From NCBI RefSeq assembly GCF_000964005.1, contig NZ_JXYP01000031.1, positions 1 through 64,000 of the forward strand: DNA of 64,000 nt, read 5' to 3'. Position 1 is the stretch's first letter. Every line of letters starts with the position of its first letter. The DNA is from Williamsia herbipolensis (lineage in GTDB: Bacteria > Actinomycetota > Actinomycetes > Mycobacteriales > Mycobacteriaceae). The notes under the pieces were generated by a model. The model saw only the letters and a list, made by a program, of their open reading frames with translations. It searched no databases and was not told where the DNA came from. Positions 17,853-27,020 of the stretch are shown here, piece by piece. The position numbers and the translations under genes are program-made.

Positions 17853-19325
17853 TCAGGCGAACCGGCGCATCCGTGCGTCGGTTCGCCGCGCCGGGTCAAC
17901 CTCCGCGAGTTCGGCCAGCGCCGTGGCGACGGCGTCGCCGATGTCGCGACAGAACGCGACCGGGTCGTCCGCGGGATCGTCGGTCTCGGCCACGACGACG
18001 TCGACGAAGCCGTCGGCGAGCAGATCCGCCGCCGAGATCGACTGCGCACGTGCCAGTTCCGGCGCGTGGTCGGTGTCGCGGTGGACGATGACACTGGCCC
18101 CCTCGGGCGGTAGCGGCGAGAGCCAGCCGCTGCTGGCGGCGATCACCCGGTCGGCGGGATACAGCGCCAACGCGGCGCCACCCGCGCCCTGACCGAGCAC
18201 CACCGACACCGTGGCCACCGGCAGCGCGATGAGATCGGCCAGGCAGCGGGCGATCTCACCGGCCAGTCCGCCCTCCTCGGAGTCGCGGGACAGGTCGGCC
18301 CCCGGGGTGTCGACGACGGTCACCAGCGGCAGGTCGAGGTCGGCGGCCAGGGCCATGCCCCGCCGGGCGACCCGGAGCGCCGCGGGGCCCAACAGCGATC
18401 CGGGCCGCTGCAGCCGACGGTCCTGACCGATCACCACCACTCCCCGACCGCCGATCCGTGCCATCGCCAGCAGCAGTCCGCGGTCGCTCTCCCCCTCGCC
18501 GGTGCCACTCAGCGCGACGACGTCGGTCGCGATGTGACGCAGCAGATCTCGCACGCCGGGCCGGTTCGGGTGGCGTGAGGCGAGGACGGCGTCCCAGGCG
18601 TCGGGCGCCGCGGGCGCTGCGACAGGGGCGTCCGCGGATCGGGCCGTGACGGTCCGGGATCGGTGGATGCGCAGCAGCGCGTCGACGTACTGCGGCAGGT
18701 CGGCGACCGGCGCCACGATGTCGACGAGACCGTGGGCACGCACGTTCTCGGCGCGCTGGACGCCCTCAGGAAACGGTTCACCGGTCAGACCCTCGTACAC
18801 CCGCGGCCCGAGGAACCCGATGAGTGCTTCGGGTTCGGCGAGGGTGACGTGCCCGAGCGATCCCCAGGAGGCGAACACGCCGCCGGTGGTGGGGTGTCGC
18901 AGATGGACGAGGTAGGGCAGTCGGGCCGCCTTGTGGTCGACCACGGCCGCGGCGATGGCCACCATCTGCAGGAACGCCGGGGTCCCCTCCTGCATGCGGG
19001 TCCCTCCCGAGGCCGGCAGCGCCAGCAGTGGCAGCCCCTCGGCCGTGGCGCGTCGGACGGCGGCGACCATCCGGCGGCCGGCGGCGCGACCGATCGACCC
19101 GGCGAGGAAGCCGAATTCGCTGACCACGACCGCGACACGGTGACCCCGCACGAGTCCCGCACCGGTCAGCAGGGATTCGTCGCCCCCGCTCGTCTCACGC
19201 GCCCGGGCGAGATCGGCCGCGTACCGCGGATCGTCGGTCTCGTCCGCAACCGGAGCGTCCCACGACACCCACGTGTCCTCGTCAACGACGACGGCGAGGA
19301 CCTGCGCAGCACTGCGGGGAGTCAT
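17853..19325 (-). CDS. accD3: Acyl-CoA carboxylase carboxyltransferase, fused beta/alpha (AccD3 type)
   Basis: A 490-residue protein with two crotonase-fold carboxyltransferase halves: an AccD-like N half (ALPASGGTRMQEG, PTTGGVFASWG) and an AccA-like C half (TPGADLSRDSEEGGLAGEI, LGQGAGGAALAL). It would move the carboxyl group from biotin to acetyl-CoA or another acyl-CoA in fatty-acid synthesis. No zinc finger of the classical AccD is visible. Length and position next to an echA6 orthologue match accD3 of M. tuberculosis. It converges with the LGFP gene. The symbol is assigned from synteny and similarity recalled from memory. Confidence 0.85.
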   Translation of the reverse strand: MTPRSAAQVLAVVVDEDTWVSWDAPVADETDDPRYAADLARARETSGGDESLLTGAGLVRGHRVAVVVSEFGFLAGSIGRAAGRRMVAAVRRATAEGLPLLALPASGGTRMQEGTPAFLQMVAIAAAVVDHKAARLPYLVHLRHPTTGGVFASWGSLGHVTLAEPEALIGFLGPRVYEGLTGEPFPEGVQRAENVRAHGLVDIVAPVADLPQYVDALLRIHRSRTVTARSADAPVAAPAAPDAWDAVLASRHPNRPGVRDLLRHIATDVVALSGTGEGESDRGLLLAMARIGGRGVVVIGQDRRLQRPGSLLGPAALRVARRGMALAADLDLPLVTVVDTPGADLSRDSEEGGLAGEIARCLADLIALPVATVSVVLGQGAGGAALALYPADRVIAASSGWLSPLPPEGASVIVHRDTDHAPELARAQSISAADLLADGFVDVVVAETDDPADDPVAFCRDIGDAVATALAELAEVDPARRTDARMRRFA

Positions 19326-19379
19326 CGACCGATTATGTCAATGCTCCCCGCAGCGCCCGGGCGAAAAGCCCGGTCCGAT

Positions 19380-21053
19380 CTACTTCTGTTCGGGCAGAAC
19401 GTGTTCGCCGGTCTTGTCACACGACAGCGCCAGCGACGAGATGTATTGCTTCTCGCCGTTCGGGCCGGGCTTGGCCGAGGCGATCATGTCGGGCCGCTCG
19501 AACTCGATGCCGGTGACGCAGCACATCAGGCGGGCGTCGGACGGGTTGCCGTTCTCGTCGAGCATCGGCAGGTCGATCCCGTCGTCGGTGCGACGCAGGT
19601 AGTACTTGCCCTTCGTCGCGACGGCGAAGATCGGCGGCAGCACCACCGCGAGGACCAGGGCCACGATCGGCGAGTACGGCTGGATGGCGTCGCCGAACAC
19701 GTGGAAGTAGGTCATGATCGACAGCCCGCCGGCGATCACGACACTGCCGAACCCGACCGGGTTCACGCTGTAGAGCATCCCGCGACGGAACTCGGGCTGC
19801 TTGGGCGAGAGCTTCAGCAGGAACTTGTTGATCGCGATGTCGGAGGCGACGGTGGCGATCCACGCGATGCCGCAGTTGGCGTAGAAGTTCAGCAGGTTGT
19901 TGAGGAAGCTGAACATGTCGGCCTCCATCAGCACGATGGCGATGGCGACGTTGAACACCAGGAATACGAGTCGACCCGGGTAGGTCTTGGTGACGCGGGT
20001 GAAGCTGTTGGTCCACGCCAGCGAACCGGAATAGGCGTTGGTGACGTTGATCTTGATCTGGCTGATGACCACGAGGATCACCGCGAGGGTCAGCGCCAGC
20101 CAGTGCGGCATGAAGTCCTCGTAGATGGCGAGGAACTGCTCGACGGGCTGGTTGGCCACGCCGGCCTGGTCGGCGAAGTTGAGGATGAGGTACACCGCGA
20201 GGAACAGGCCGACGACCTGCTTGATCGCGCCGAAGAACACCCAGCCCGGACCGGCGGTGAGGACCGCGGCCCACCAGCGGCGGTTGTTCTCGGGGGTCTT
20301 GGGCGGCATGAAGCGCAGGTAGTCGATCTGCTCGGCGATCTGGGCGATGAGCGACAGGCAGACGCCCGCGGCCAGCATGGTGCCGGCGAACGACACCCCT
20401 TGGCCACCCTTGGCGTCGATACCGCCGCTGTAGGAGAGGAAGTCGCCGACGGCGCTCGGGTGGCTGATGAGCAGGTAGAGGAACGGGAGCACCATCATGA
20501 CCAGCCACAGCGGGGTGGTCCACACCTGCAGCTTGGCCAGGGTGTTCATGCCGTAGATGACCAGTGGGATCACCAGCACCGACGACACGAGATAGCCCAG
20601 CCACAGGGGGATCCCGAGGCCGAGCTTGAGACCCTGGGCCATGATCGAGCCCTCGAGGGCGAAGAAGATGAAGGTGAACGACGCGAAGATGACGTTGGTC
20701 AGCACCGAGCCGTAGTAGCCGAAACCGCTACCGCGGGTGATGAGGTCGAGGTCGATGTTGTAGCGCGCGGCGTAGTAGGCCAACGGGTAGCCGGTCAGCA
20801 CGATGACGACGGCGAAGAACAGGATGCCCCACAACGCATTACCGGTGCCGTTGGCGATACCGATGTTCGCACCGATGGCGAAGTCGGCCAGATAGGCGAT
20901 GCCGCCGAGCGCCGAGATCGAGACGACACCCGGCCCCCACTTGCGGTAGCTCCGTGGCGCGAACCGAAGGGTGTAGTCCTCCAGCGTCTCTCGTGTCGCC
21001 GCGGCCTGCGGTCCGGTGAGAGCCGGATTCGGCTCCACTACTTCCTGGGTCAT
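19380..21053 (-). CDS. NCS1-type purine/cytosine permease-like transporter
   Basis: A 557-residue polytopic membrane protein with about twelve hydrophobic segments, similar to cytosine/purine permeases and other nucleobase-cation symporters (the LRFAPRSYRKWGPG lead-in, FGYYGSVLTN, and INVTNAYSGSLAWTN in the middle). The start is the ATG at 21053, behind a GAGGAG ribosome binding site six bases away; a Met 12 residues earlier was rejected. Unusually, about 70 soluble C-terminal residues follow the last helix, with Cys in MCCVTG and LSCDKTG. It lies between accD3 and echA6, which are neighbours in mycobacteria, so it is an insertion there. The substrate is unknown. Confidence 0.85.
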   Translation of the reverse strand: MTQEVVEPNPALTGPQAAATRETLEDYTLRFAPRSYRKWGPGVVSISALGGIAYLADFAIGANIGIANGTGNALWGILFFAVVIVLTGYPLAYYAARYNIDLDLITRGSGFGYYGSVLTNVIFASFTFIFFALEGSIMAQGLKLGLGIPLWLGYLVSSVLVIPLVIYGMNTLAKLQVWTTPLWLVMMVLPFLYLLISHPSAVGDFLSYSGGIDAKGGQGVSFAGTMLAAGVCLSLIAQIAEQIDYLRFMPPKTPENNRRWWAAVLTAGPGWVFFGAIKQVVGLFLAVYLILNFADQAGVANQPVEQFLAIYEDFMPHWLALTLAVILVVISQIKINVTNAYSGSLAWTNSFTRVTKTYPGRLVFLVFNVAIAIVLMEADMFSFLNNLLNFYANCGIAWIATVASDIAINKFLLKLSPKQPEFRRGMLYSVNPVGFGSVVIAGGLSIMTYFHVFGDAIQPYSPIVALVLAVVLPPIFAVATKGKYYLRRTDDGIDLPMLDENGNPSDARLMCCVTGIEFERPDMIASAKPGPNGEKQYISSLALSCDKTGEHVLPEQK

Positions 21054-21278
21054 GCGTTCTCCTCGATCGCGCGTCGCAGTGATGTCCACCCCCTGGCGGG
21101 CAATATCGCGACGCTAGAGGCGACGTGTATCCCGAACGGTTCCAGCATGTTTCGAGCACGAAAACTCGCACCCTTTAGCCTTGCGCATGAAAGCCGGGTA
21201 GCGTAGAGCAAGTCATCGCAAATGTCGTAGGCTCGTCGAGATCACCGGGCCACGCAGGTCCCCCGAACATCGGAGCTC

Positions 21279-21665
21279 ATGCTGTCCGGCAAGAAGTCCG
21301 CCACCACCCTGCCGACGGCCACCGTGTGTCGTGGCTGCTGCTGTGGCACCGCACGCAAACACCCCGACATCGACCACGACGAGCATCTCGACGCCCTGCG
21401 CGCGTCGGCGAGCGACGCCGCGCGGGTGCGCACCAGCGATTGCCTCGACGACTGCGCGCGATCGAACGTCATCGTGGTGTCGCCCTCACGGGCCGGTCGG
21501 GTGAAGGGCGGGCGCCCGGTCTGGCTGCAGAAGGTGTTGACCGCGTCGGCGATGGCCGAGGTGGGCGACTGGATGCGCGCGGGCGGTCCCGGCATCGCGC
21601 CGCCGCCGGCGTCGGTGAAGCGACTCGTCTACCGACCGGGGTCGTCGGTCAAGCGCCTGACGTAG
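21279..21665 (+). CDS. Thioredoxin-like [2Fe-2S] ferredoxin-domain protein
   Basis: A 128-residue protein with the Cys pattern of thioredoxin-fold (2Fe-2S) ferredoxins: TVCRGCCCG near residue 20, then SDCLDDCARSNVIVV near residue 55. A small electron-transfer or Fe-S role is inferred; no partner enzyme adjoins it. It is transcribed towards echA6 and ends four bases before that gene's stop. The 225-base gap upstream, shared with the divergent permease, contains no other convincing feature. Confidence 0.75.
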   Translation: MLSGKKSATTLPTATVCRGCCCGTARKHPDIDHDEHLDALRASASDAARVRTSDCLDDCARSNVIVVSPSRAGRVKGGRPVWLQKVLTASAMAEVGDWMRAGGPGIAPPPASVKRLVYRPGSSVKRLT

Positions 21666-21668
21666 TGC

Positions 21669-22400
21669 TCAGCGCCCGGTGAACCGAGGGCTGCGCTTCT
21701 CGGTCCGTGCGGACCGGCCCTCGGCGAGATCCTCGCTCTCCCAGGCGCGCATCATCGCGGCCGCTCGATCGGTCGGCACCTCGTCGCGGGCGCCGTCGCC
21801 GGCGAACACCAGCTTGTAGTGGGCGAGCGTGAGCGGCGCGAGTTCGGCGATGGTCGCCGCCCACTCCTGCGCCATCGCCAGATCGCCGATGCGATTGGCG
21901 AAACCCACCGACAGGGCGTGCTCGGCGGTGAGCGGGTCACACCCGATGAGCATCCCGCGCGCGGTGCCCGACCCGACCAGTGAGATGAGGCGACGGATCG
22001 TCCACTCGTCGACCGCGACACCGATCTTGGCCGCCGGTATCCCGCACAGTGCGTCGGGCGCCATCACCCGCAGATCGGCGACCATGGCCAGCTGCAGGCC
22101 GGCGCCGAGCGCGCTACCGTTCAGCGCCGCGATCACCGGCACCGGCACCGCCTCGATCCGTTGCAGGGCCGACACCAGCTTGGTCAGGAACTCGGGGTCG
22201 TAGACCGGACCCGACAGGTCGGCCCCGGCGCAGAACACCCGACCCTCGCCGGTGAGGACGATGGCGCGCGCACCGGCCTCGACAGCGGAGTCGACCGCGG
22301 ACACCAAGTCGTCCACCATGGCGTGATCGAGCGCGTTGCGCTTGTCCGATCGCTGCAACTCGATGGTGGTGACGGACCCGTTCGACGTGCTCCCGATCAT
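21669..22400 (-). CDS. echA6: EchA6-type enoyl-CoA hydratase/isomerase family protein
   Basis: A 243-residue crotonase-fold protein, the same length as M. tuberculosis EchA6 and co-linear with it (MIG start, TIELQR, RNAL, FCAGADLSG, GAGLQLAM, RRL.SLVG, final EKR.P.F.G). EchA6 is known as a non-catalytic acyl-CoA carrier that feeds the mycolate FAS-II system. Here the oxyanion-hole glycines are kept, but Ala/Val occupy the positions where hydratases have catalytic Glu, consistent with that role. It is divergent from the DUF222 gene. Confidence 0.9.
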   Translation of the reverse strand: MIGSTSNGSVTTIELQRSDKRNALDHAMVDDLVSAVDSAVEAGARAIVLTGEGRVFCAGADLSGPVYDPEFLTKLVSALQRIEAVPVPVIAALNGSALGAGLQLAMVADLRVMAPDALCGIPAAKIGVAVDEWTIRRLISLVGSGTARGMLIGCDPLTAEHALSVGFANRIGDLAMAQEWAATIAELAPLTLAHYKLVFAGDGARDEVPTDRAAAMMRAWESEDLAEGRSARTEKRSPRFTGR

Positions 22401-22473
22401 GGTCGTCAGCGTATCGCGCGACACATACCGCGCGGCCGCGACCACAGATCGAGCAGCGACGAGGGGTTTGTGT

Positions 22474-22512
22474 TCGAACACACTTGCGAATGTCGTATTC
22501 CCGAACTAGACT
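22474..22512 (+). promoter_or_regulatory. LexA (SOS)-like box overlapping a promoter for the DUF222/HNH gene
   Basis: TCGAAC, four bases, TTGCGA at 22474-22489 matches the mycobacterial SOS box (TCGAAC, N4, GTTCGA) at 10 of 12 defined positions. Its right half TTGCGA can serve as a -35 hexamer, 17 bases from TAGACT at 22507-22512 (-10). LexA bound here would block the promoter. Some 13E12-family genes in M. tuberculosis are known to be DNA-damage induced, which fits. Confidence 0.6.
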
Positions 22513-22549
22513 TGTGGCAGTCGATGCATCCGGGGGGGAGGCTGCGCTG

Positions 22550-24040
22550 GTGGGGAACACTCTGATCGCCAAATATGCTGCGCTGGAATCACTCCTGGCC
22601 GAGATCGCCGACGAGTCCACCGACGCCTTGACGGAGTCGGAGATCGCAGAGATCGCGATCACCCACGAACGACTCACGCGCACCATGGGGTCCACCGGAC
22701 TTCGGCGAATCGCCGACGTGTCCGATCGCGAGGCCTACCGAACGGTGCAGTGCCGCAACCTGATCGAGTTCGTCGGCGAACGTCTGCGGGTCGCAACTCC
22801 CAGGAAGAGACTGCGCGAGGTCGCCGAACTGTCGTCGATGCTGTCGATGACCGGCGAACCGTTGCCCCCGCGCTGCCCGGAGACCGCGGCCGCCATGGCC
22901 GACGGCGATCTTTCCCATGAGCACGTCATCGCAGTGCTCGACGTCCTCGACAAGGTGCCTGCCGCAACACCTTCGGTCATGCGCGAGGGCGCCGAGGCGC
23001 AGCTCGCCGACATCGCCCGCGACTTCGGCCCGCGCGAGATCGCCCGCGCCGGCGCCCGCATCCTCGCCCATCTCGACCCCGACGGCGACCTACCGTCGGA
23101 CCGCGATCGCGCCCGCAACCGCGGCGTGGGTATCGGCACCCAGGACTCCCTGCTGATGTCGAAGCTCACCGGACATCTCGACCCGATGACACGAGCGCTG
23201 TTCGACGTCGTCCTCGCAGCGTGGGCCGCGCCGGGAATGAACAACCCCGACGACGAGCACTCACCGCACGGCGGCAACGACGACGACGGCATCGACCCCG
23301 CCCTCCTGCGCGAGGCCGCCGATCGCGACCACCGCTCGCAGTCCCAGCGCAATCACGACGCACTGAAGGCCCTGCTGCAGGCAGCCGTCGACGGCGGGCT
23401 TCTCGGCAGCTCCCATCGAGGTCTGCCGCCCCACATCATCGTGTCCATCACCGACACGCAGCTGCGACAGCACGCGGGGATCGCCCACACCGCCACCGGC
23501 GCCGACCTCCCCATGACTGACGTGGTCGCGATGGCCGCCACAGCACAGATGCACCTGTCGGTGTTCGAGGACGCCACCGGCGAACCGCTGTTCTACGGTC
23601 GCGCCAAGCGGTTGGCGACCCAGGCCCAGCGATTCGTCCTGTTCTCCCAATACGGCGGATGCGGCAAGGCGGGATGTCCCGCACCCTTCGCACACGCTGA
23701 GATCCACCATGCCGAAAACGACTGGGCCGATGGCGGTGTCACCGACGTCACCGACCTCGCCCCCGCGTGTGGACCCCACAACCGCGCTGTCGGCGACGGC
23801 CCGGGCCAGTTCACGACCGTCAAGATCGACTCCGGGCCCGACCGCGGACGCTACGGCTGGGTACCCAACGGCAGCACCGGCCCACCACGCGCCAACCACC
23901 TGCACCGACCCGCGCAGATCGTCGCCGACCACGTGCCACCGGACCCCGTTTCGGAGGCGGTTCAACGACGGTTGCAGTTCCTCATCACCGAGAGCATCAG
24001 GCTCCCCCGTGTCCACCGGCAGGCCGCACTCGCTGAGTAG
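22550..24040 (+). CDS. DUF222/HNH endonuclease domain protein (13E12 repeat family)
   Basis: A 496-residue protein of the REP13E12-like family that is multicopy in mycolic-acid actinomycetes. The N-terminal DUF222 region (about 40-330) is helical. The C-terminal HNH nuclease signature spans GGCGKAGCPAP, EIHHAENDW, VTDLAPACGPHNR. Nuclease activity and a mobile or DNA-repair role are inferred. I chose the GTG at 22550 because GGGGGGAGG lies 8 bases upstream; an ATG at 22484 lies inside the LexA-like box and upstream of the -10. It is followed 10 bases later by the flavin monooxygenase gene. Confidence 0.85.
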   Translation: MGNTLIAKYAALESLLAEIADESTDALTESEIAEIAITHERLTRTMGSTGLRRIADVSDREAYRTVQCRNLIEFVGERLRVATPRKRLREVAELSSMLSMTGEPLPPRCPETAAAMADGDLSHEHVIAVLDVLDKVPAATPSVMREGAEAQLADIARDFGPREIARAGARILAHLDPDGDLPSDRDRARNRGVGIGTQDSLLMSKLTGHLDPMTRALFDVVLAAWAAPGMNNPDDEHSPHGGNDDDGIDPALLREAADRDHRSQSQRNHDALKALLQAAVDGGLLGSSHRGLPPHIIVSITDTQLRQHAGIAHTATGADLPMTDVVAMAATAQMHLSVFEDATGEPLFYGRAKRLATQAQRFVLFSQYGGCGKAGCPAPFAHAEIHHAENDWADGGVTDVTDLAPACGPHNRAVGDGPGQFTTVKIDSGPDRGRYGWVPNGSTGPPRANHLHRPAQIVADHVPPDPVSEAVQRRLQFLITESIRLPRVHRQAALAE

Positions 24041-24050
24041 AGTTCTCGTC

Positions 24051-25166
24051 GTGTCCACCGACGAGCAGCTCGACTGCGTCGTGATCGGTGGCGGCCAGGC
24101 CGGACTCTCGGCGGGCTACTTCCTGCAACGCCGTGGCCTGGACGGCCGGTTCGCCATCCTCGACCACGCGCCGTCGTCGGGCGGGGCGTGGCAGTTCCGG
24201 TGGCCCACACTCACCCTCGCGGGCGCGAACCACGTCCACGACCTCCCCGGATACGGCCTCGCCGAGGCCCTCGGCGTCGACTGCGACGAGTGGCCCGCGT
24301 CGACAGCCGTCGCCGACTACTTCGGGCGCTACGAACGACGATTCGACCTCCCCGTCCGCCGACCGGTCCACGTGAGCGCGGTGCGCCTCGCACCCGGACG
24401 CGACCCCGACGACCCCCGGTTCACGGTGACCTCCGGCGCCGGCCCCGGTACCCCGGAGACCACGCTCGAGGCCGCGACCGTGATCAACGCGACCGGCACG
24501 TGGGATCGGCCCTTCGTGCCGCACATCCCCGGCGCCGAACGCTTCACCGGCCGCACCCTGCACACCCACGACTACACCGGGCCGCACGAGTTCGACGGAC
24601 TGCGCGTGCTCGTGGTCGGCGCGGGGATCTCGGCCGTCCAACTCCTCATCGAGATCGCCCGTATCGCAATCGATGTGGAGACCTTCTGGTGCTCTCGCAC
24701 CGAGCCGGTGTTCGCCGACGGCCCCTTCACCCCCGAGCAGGGCCGCGAGGCCGTCGCCCGGGTGGAACGGCGGGTGCGCGCGGGACTGCCACCGACATCG
24801 GTGGTGTCGGTGACCGGCCTCCGGCGCACCCCCGCGATCGCCGCGGCCCAGGCCGACGGGATCCTCGCGTGGCGACCGATGTTCACCCGCATCACCGAGA
24901 CCGGCGTCGATTTCGCCGACGGAACGCACCTCGACGTCGACGTCATCTTCTACAACACCGGATTCCGCAGTGCGCTCGACCATCTCGCACCGTTGCGGCT
25001 GCGCAGCGCAGGCGGTGGGATCACCATGACCGGCCGCCTGGCGACGGTGGTCGCCGCGCAACCGCGAGTCCAACTGCTCGGGTACGGCCCGTCCGCCTCC
25101 ACCATCGGCGCCAATCGCGCCGGTCGCGAGGCCGCGCGGGTGGTGGCCGAGACGATCGGGACGTGA
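24051..25166 (+). CDS. Flavin-dependent monooxygenase-like NAD(P)/FAD oxidoreductase
   Basis: A 371-residue two-dinucleotide-binding flavoprotein. The N terminus has the FAD Rossmann motif VIGGGQAGLSAG, and a second Rossmann motif VLVVGAGISAV around residue 185 binds NADPH. An ATG-like GD motif region near the C terminus reads LLGYGPSASTIGANR. This is the layout of YczJ/CzcO-type and flavin-containing monooxygenases. The substrate is unknown. The GTG start follows the DUF222 stop by 10 bases, so both may share one mRNA. Confidence 0.82.
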   Translation: MSTDEQLDCVVIGGGQAGLSAGYFLQRRGLDGRFAILDHAPSSGGAWQFRWPTLTLAGANHVHDLPGYGLAEALGVDCDEWPASTAVADYFGRYERRFDLPVRRPVHVSAVRLAPGRDPDDPRFTVTSGAGPGTPETTLEAATVINATGTWDRPFVPHIPGAERFTGRTLHTHDYTGPHEFDGLRVLVVGAGISAVQLLIEIARIAIDVETFWCSRTEPVFADGPFTPEQGREAVARVERRVRAGLPPTSVVSVTGLRRTPAIAAAQADGILAWRPMFTRITETGVDFADGTHLDVDVIFYNTGFRSALDHLAPLRLRSAGGGITMTGRLATVVAAQPRVQLLGYGPSASTIGANRAGREAARVVAETIGT

Positions 25167-25208
25167 CCGACGCCCTCGAGCTCGAACACGCGTATGCTTA
25201 GCCAGACT

Positions 25209-25880
25209 ATGGACATGAACGGTGTCGCCGAGCGATTCATCCTGCTGGCCCTCGATCCGTCCACCGGCGAGCCGCTGACGCAGGCCGGTTTCGCCGACGT
25301 GGCAATCGCCGGGGCGTTCCTCGCCGACCTCTCGCTCCGGGATCGGATCGCGATCTCCGACGACAGCGTCGTGGTGACCGACGATTCCCCCACCGGCAGC
25401 ACCGCACTCGACGCCTGCATCACCACGATCGGCGAGAAGCCCCGCGATGCCGGCGCACTGATCACCGCGTTCTGCCCGATCGCCCATCGCCGACGCGACG
25501 AGGTGTTCGTCGAGGCGGAACAGGCCGGCCTCGTGGAGCACCTGACCCGGCGACACCTGTGGCTCTACACGACGCATCGGTACAAGCCCGTCGCCGGATC
25601 GTCGCTGGTCCACCTGTTCGCGGAGGTCCAGCGCGCCATCACCTCCCCCGGCGTCTCGATGACGCCGGAGATCGGCGCCCTCATCGCGGTACTCGACGCC
25701 GCCCAGATCGCCACCCGTCGCTTCCCCGGGGCCGACCAGCAGCAGATCGAGGCGGCGCGCACCGGCGCCTGGGCGCAATCGGCCGTCCGATCAGCGACAG
25801 AACAGATCCAACTGGCCGTGATGGTCGCGCTCACGGCCGCCACCACCGCAGCGACCACGGCGGCAATCACGTCCAACTGA
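25209..25880 (+). CDS. GPP34 (GOLPH3-like) family protein
   Basis: A 223-residue helical protein resembling the GOLPH3/GPP34 family (AERFILLALDPSTG at the N terminus, AGAFLADLSLRDRI, HRRRDEVFVEAEQ, and a hydrophobic C-terminal LAVMVALTAATTAA stretch). In eukaryotes GOLPH3 binds phosphoinositides; the many actinomycete copies have no assigned role. ATG at 25209 is preceded by TATGCT at 25193-25198, ten bases away, which suggests a leaderless or very short leader; ATGs at 25194 and 25215 are alternatives. Confidence 0.85.
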   Translation: MDMNGVAERFILLALDPSTGEPLTQAGFADVAIAGAFLADLSLRDRIAISDDSVVVTDDSPTGSTALDACITTIGEKPRDAGALITAFCPIAHRRRDEVFVEAEQAGLVEHLTRRHLWLYTTHRYKPVAGSSLVHLFAEVQRAITSPGVSMTPEIGALIAVLDAAQIATRRFPGADQQQIEAARTGAWAQSAVRSATEQIQLAVMVALTAATTAATTAAITSN

Positions 25881-25964
25881 ACACATGCTCGATGACCTGG
25901 CGGCCTTCCGTTCAGCCTGATCGTTGCCCTGAACCTTTTACTTAACAATGCTATTTTGATCGGC

Positions 25965-26975
25965 GTGTCCGCTTACGCGTCGCCACCCGAACTGTCGGTG
26001 TTGCTGCCGTTCGTGCCACGACGCCCCGAACAGGTGCACCCGTTCTCCTCCCTGGTCCAGTGGACCCGGGCCGCCCGGTTGTGGCAGGGCCATGGAGCCA
26101 CGATGGACACCTTCGGGACGTTCGCGGCGACCGCGGGCGCAGGATTCCGGGTTCCCGTGGGCGTCGGGGTCACGCTCATGCCGCTACGTCATCCCCTCGA
26201 CATCGCCCATCAGGCGCGATCGTTGGCGAAGACCACGCAGCACCCCGTGTGCCTGGGTATCGGCCCCGGCGGCCGCGACTTCCAACGGGCCCTGCTCGGG
26301 GAGCCGTACCGCAGTCAGATCGGCGCGGTCGGTGAGTACGTCGACATCGTCGCGCGCCTGCTGCACGGTGAGACCGTCGACACCACGGGCGAGTACTTCT
26401 CCTGTCACACAGCCCTTCCCGCGGAACCGGTGCCCGACATCGAGGTCGGACTCGGCGTACTGCGTCCGGCCATGGCGCAGCTCGCCGGGCGCAGCGCGGA
26501 CACCGCCATCACCTGGCTCACCCCTCCGAGCTACCTCGACGAGGTGATCGTCCCCGGGCTCGAGGCCGGGCGCGCGCAGCGTACCGCGGAGTCCACGCCG
26601 ATCACCGCGACCGACGTACCGTCGCGTCCCCGTGTGGTCGCGATGGTTCCGGTCGCTCTGGATCGCCCGGGCCGTGACCGACACGACGTCGTCGTCGCAT
26701 CGAGCGGGCGCCACATGGCCGCGCCGCACTACCGCGACATGCTCGATCGCGCCGGGATCGCCATCTCCGGCACCGAGCGGGCCGACACCGAACAGCTCGT
26801 CAAGGGAGGCGCTTTCGTGTTCGGCGACGCCGACGAGGTGCACGAGGCCCTGCTCGACTTCGGTCGGGCCGGCGTCGACGAGGTCGTGCTCAACACCGTC
26901 GGCGTCTGCGCCGTGAGCGGTATCGGGGCGGCACTGGCCGACCTCGGTGACATCCTCTCGGTGCCGCACCCCTGA
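25965..26975 (+). CDS. LLM-class (luciferase-like) flavin-dependent oxidoreductase at the head of the RiPP cluster
   Basis: About 336 residues of luciferase-like TIM barrel, an F420- or FMN-dependent family: RVPVGVGVTLMPLRHPLDIA (strand and helix near residue 70), VCLGIGPGGRDF, and IGAVGEYVDIVARLLHGE. The start is taken as GTG 25965, with TTG 25956 as an alternative. The gene ends 45 bases before the MpaB-like gene on the same strand. Whether it belongs to the RiPP pathway is not known. It could oxidise the peptide, or be a neighbour only. The AT-rich sequence upstream (25936-25957) probably holds its promoter. Confidence 0.8.
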   Translation: MSAYASPPELSVLLPFVPRRPEQVHPFSSLVQWTRAARLWQGHGATMDTFGTFAATAGAGFRVPVGVGVTLMPLRHPLDIAHQARSLAKTTQHPVCLGIGPGGRDFQRALLGEPYRSQIGAVGEYVDIVARLLHGETVDTTGEYFSCHTALPAEPVPDIEVGLGVLRPAMAQLAGRSADTAITWLTPPSYLDEVIVPGLEAGRAQRTAESTPITATDVPSRPRVVAMVPVALDRPGRDRHDVVVASSGRHMAAPHYRDMLDRAGIAISGTERADTEQLVKGGAFVFGDADEVHEALLDFGRAGVDEVVLNTVGVCAVSGIGAALADLGDILSVPHP

Positions 26976-27020
26976 CCTCCCGACCTCGCCGCCCTGACCG
27001 CTGGATCGAAGGAGTACCGG

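Noticed and set aside
18663-21206. 847-codon plus-strand frame opposite accD3 and the permease
   Set aside because: Low-complexity shadow in GC-rich DNA; both minus-strand genes are well supported.
25965-26975. Assigning the LLM oxidoreductase firmly as a RiPP tailoring enzyme
   Set aside because: It is co-directional and close, but it has a 45-base gap to the overlapping train and no specific link to daptide chemistry that I can support.
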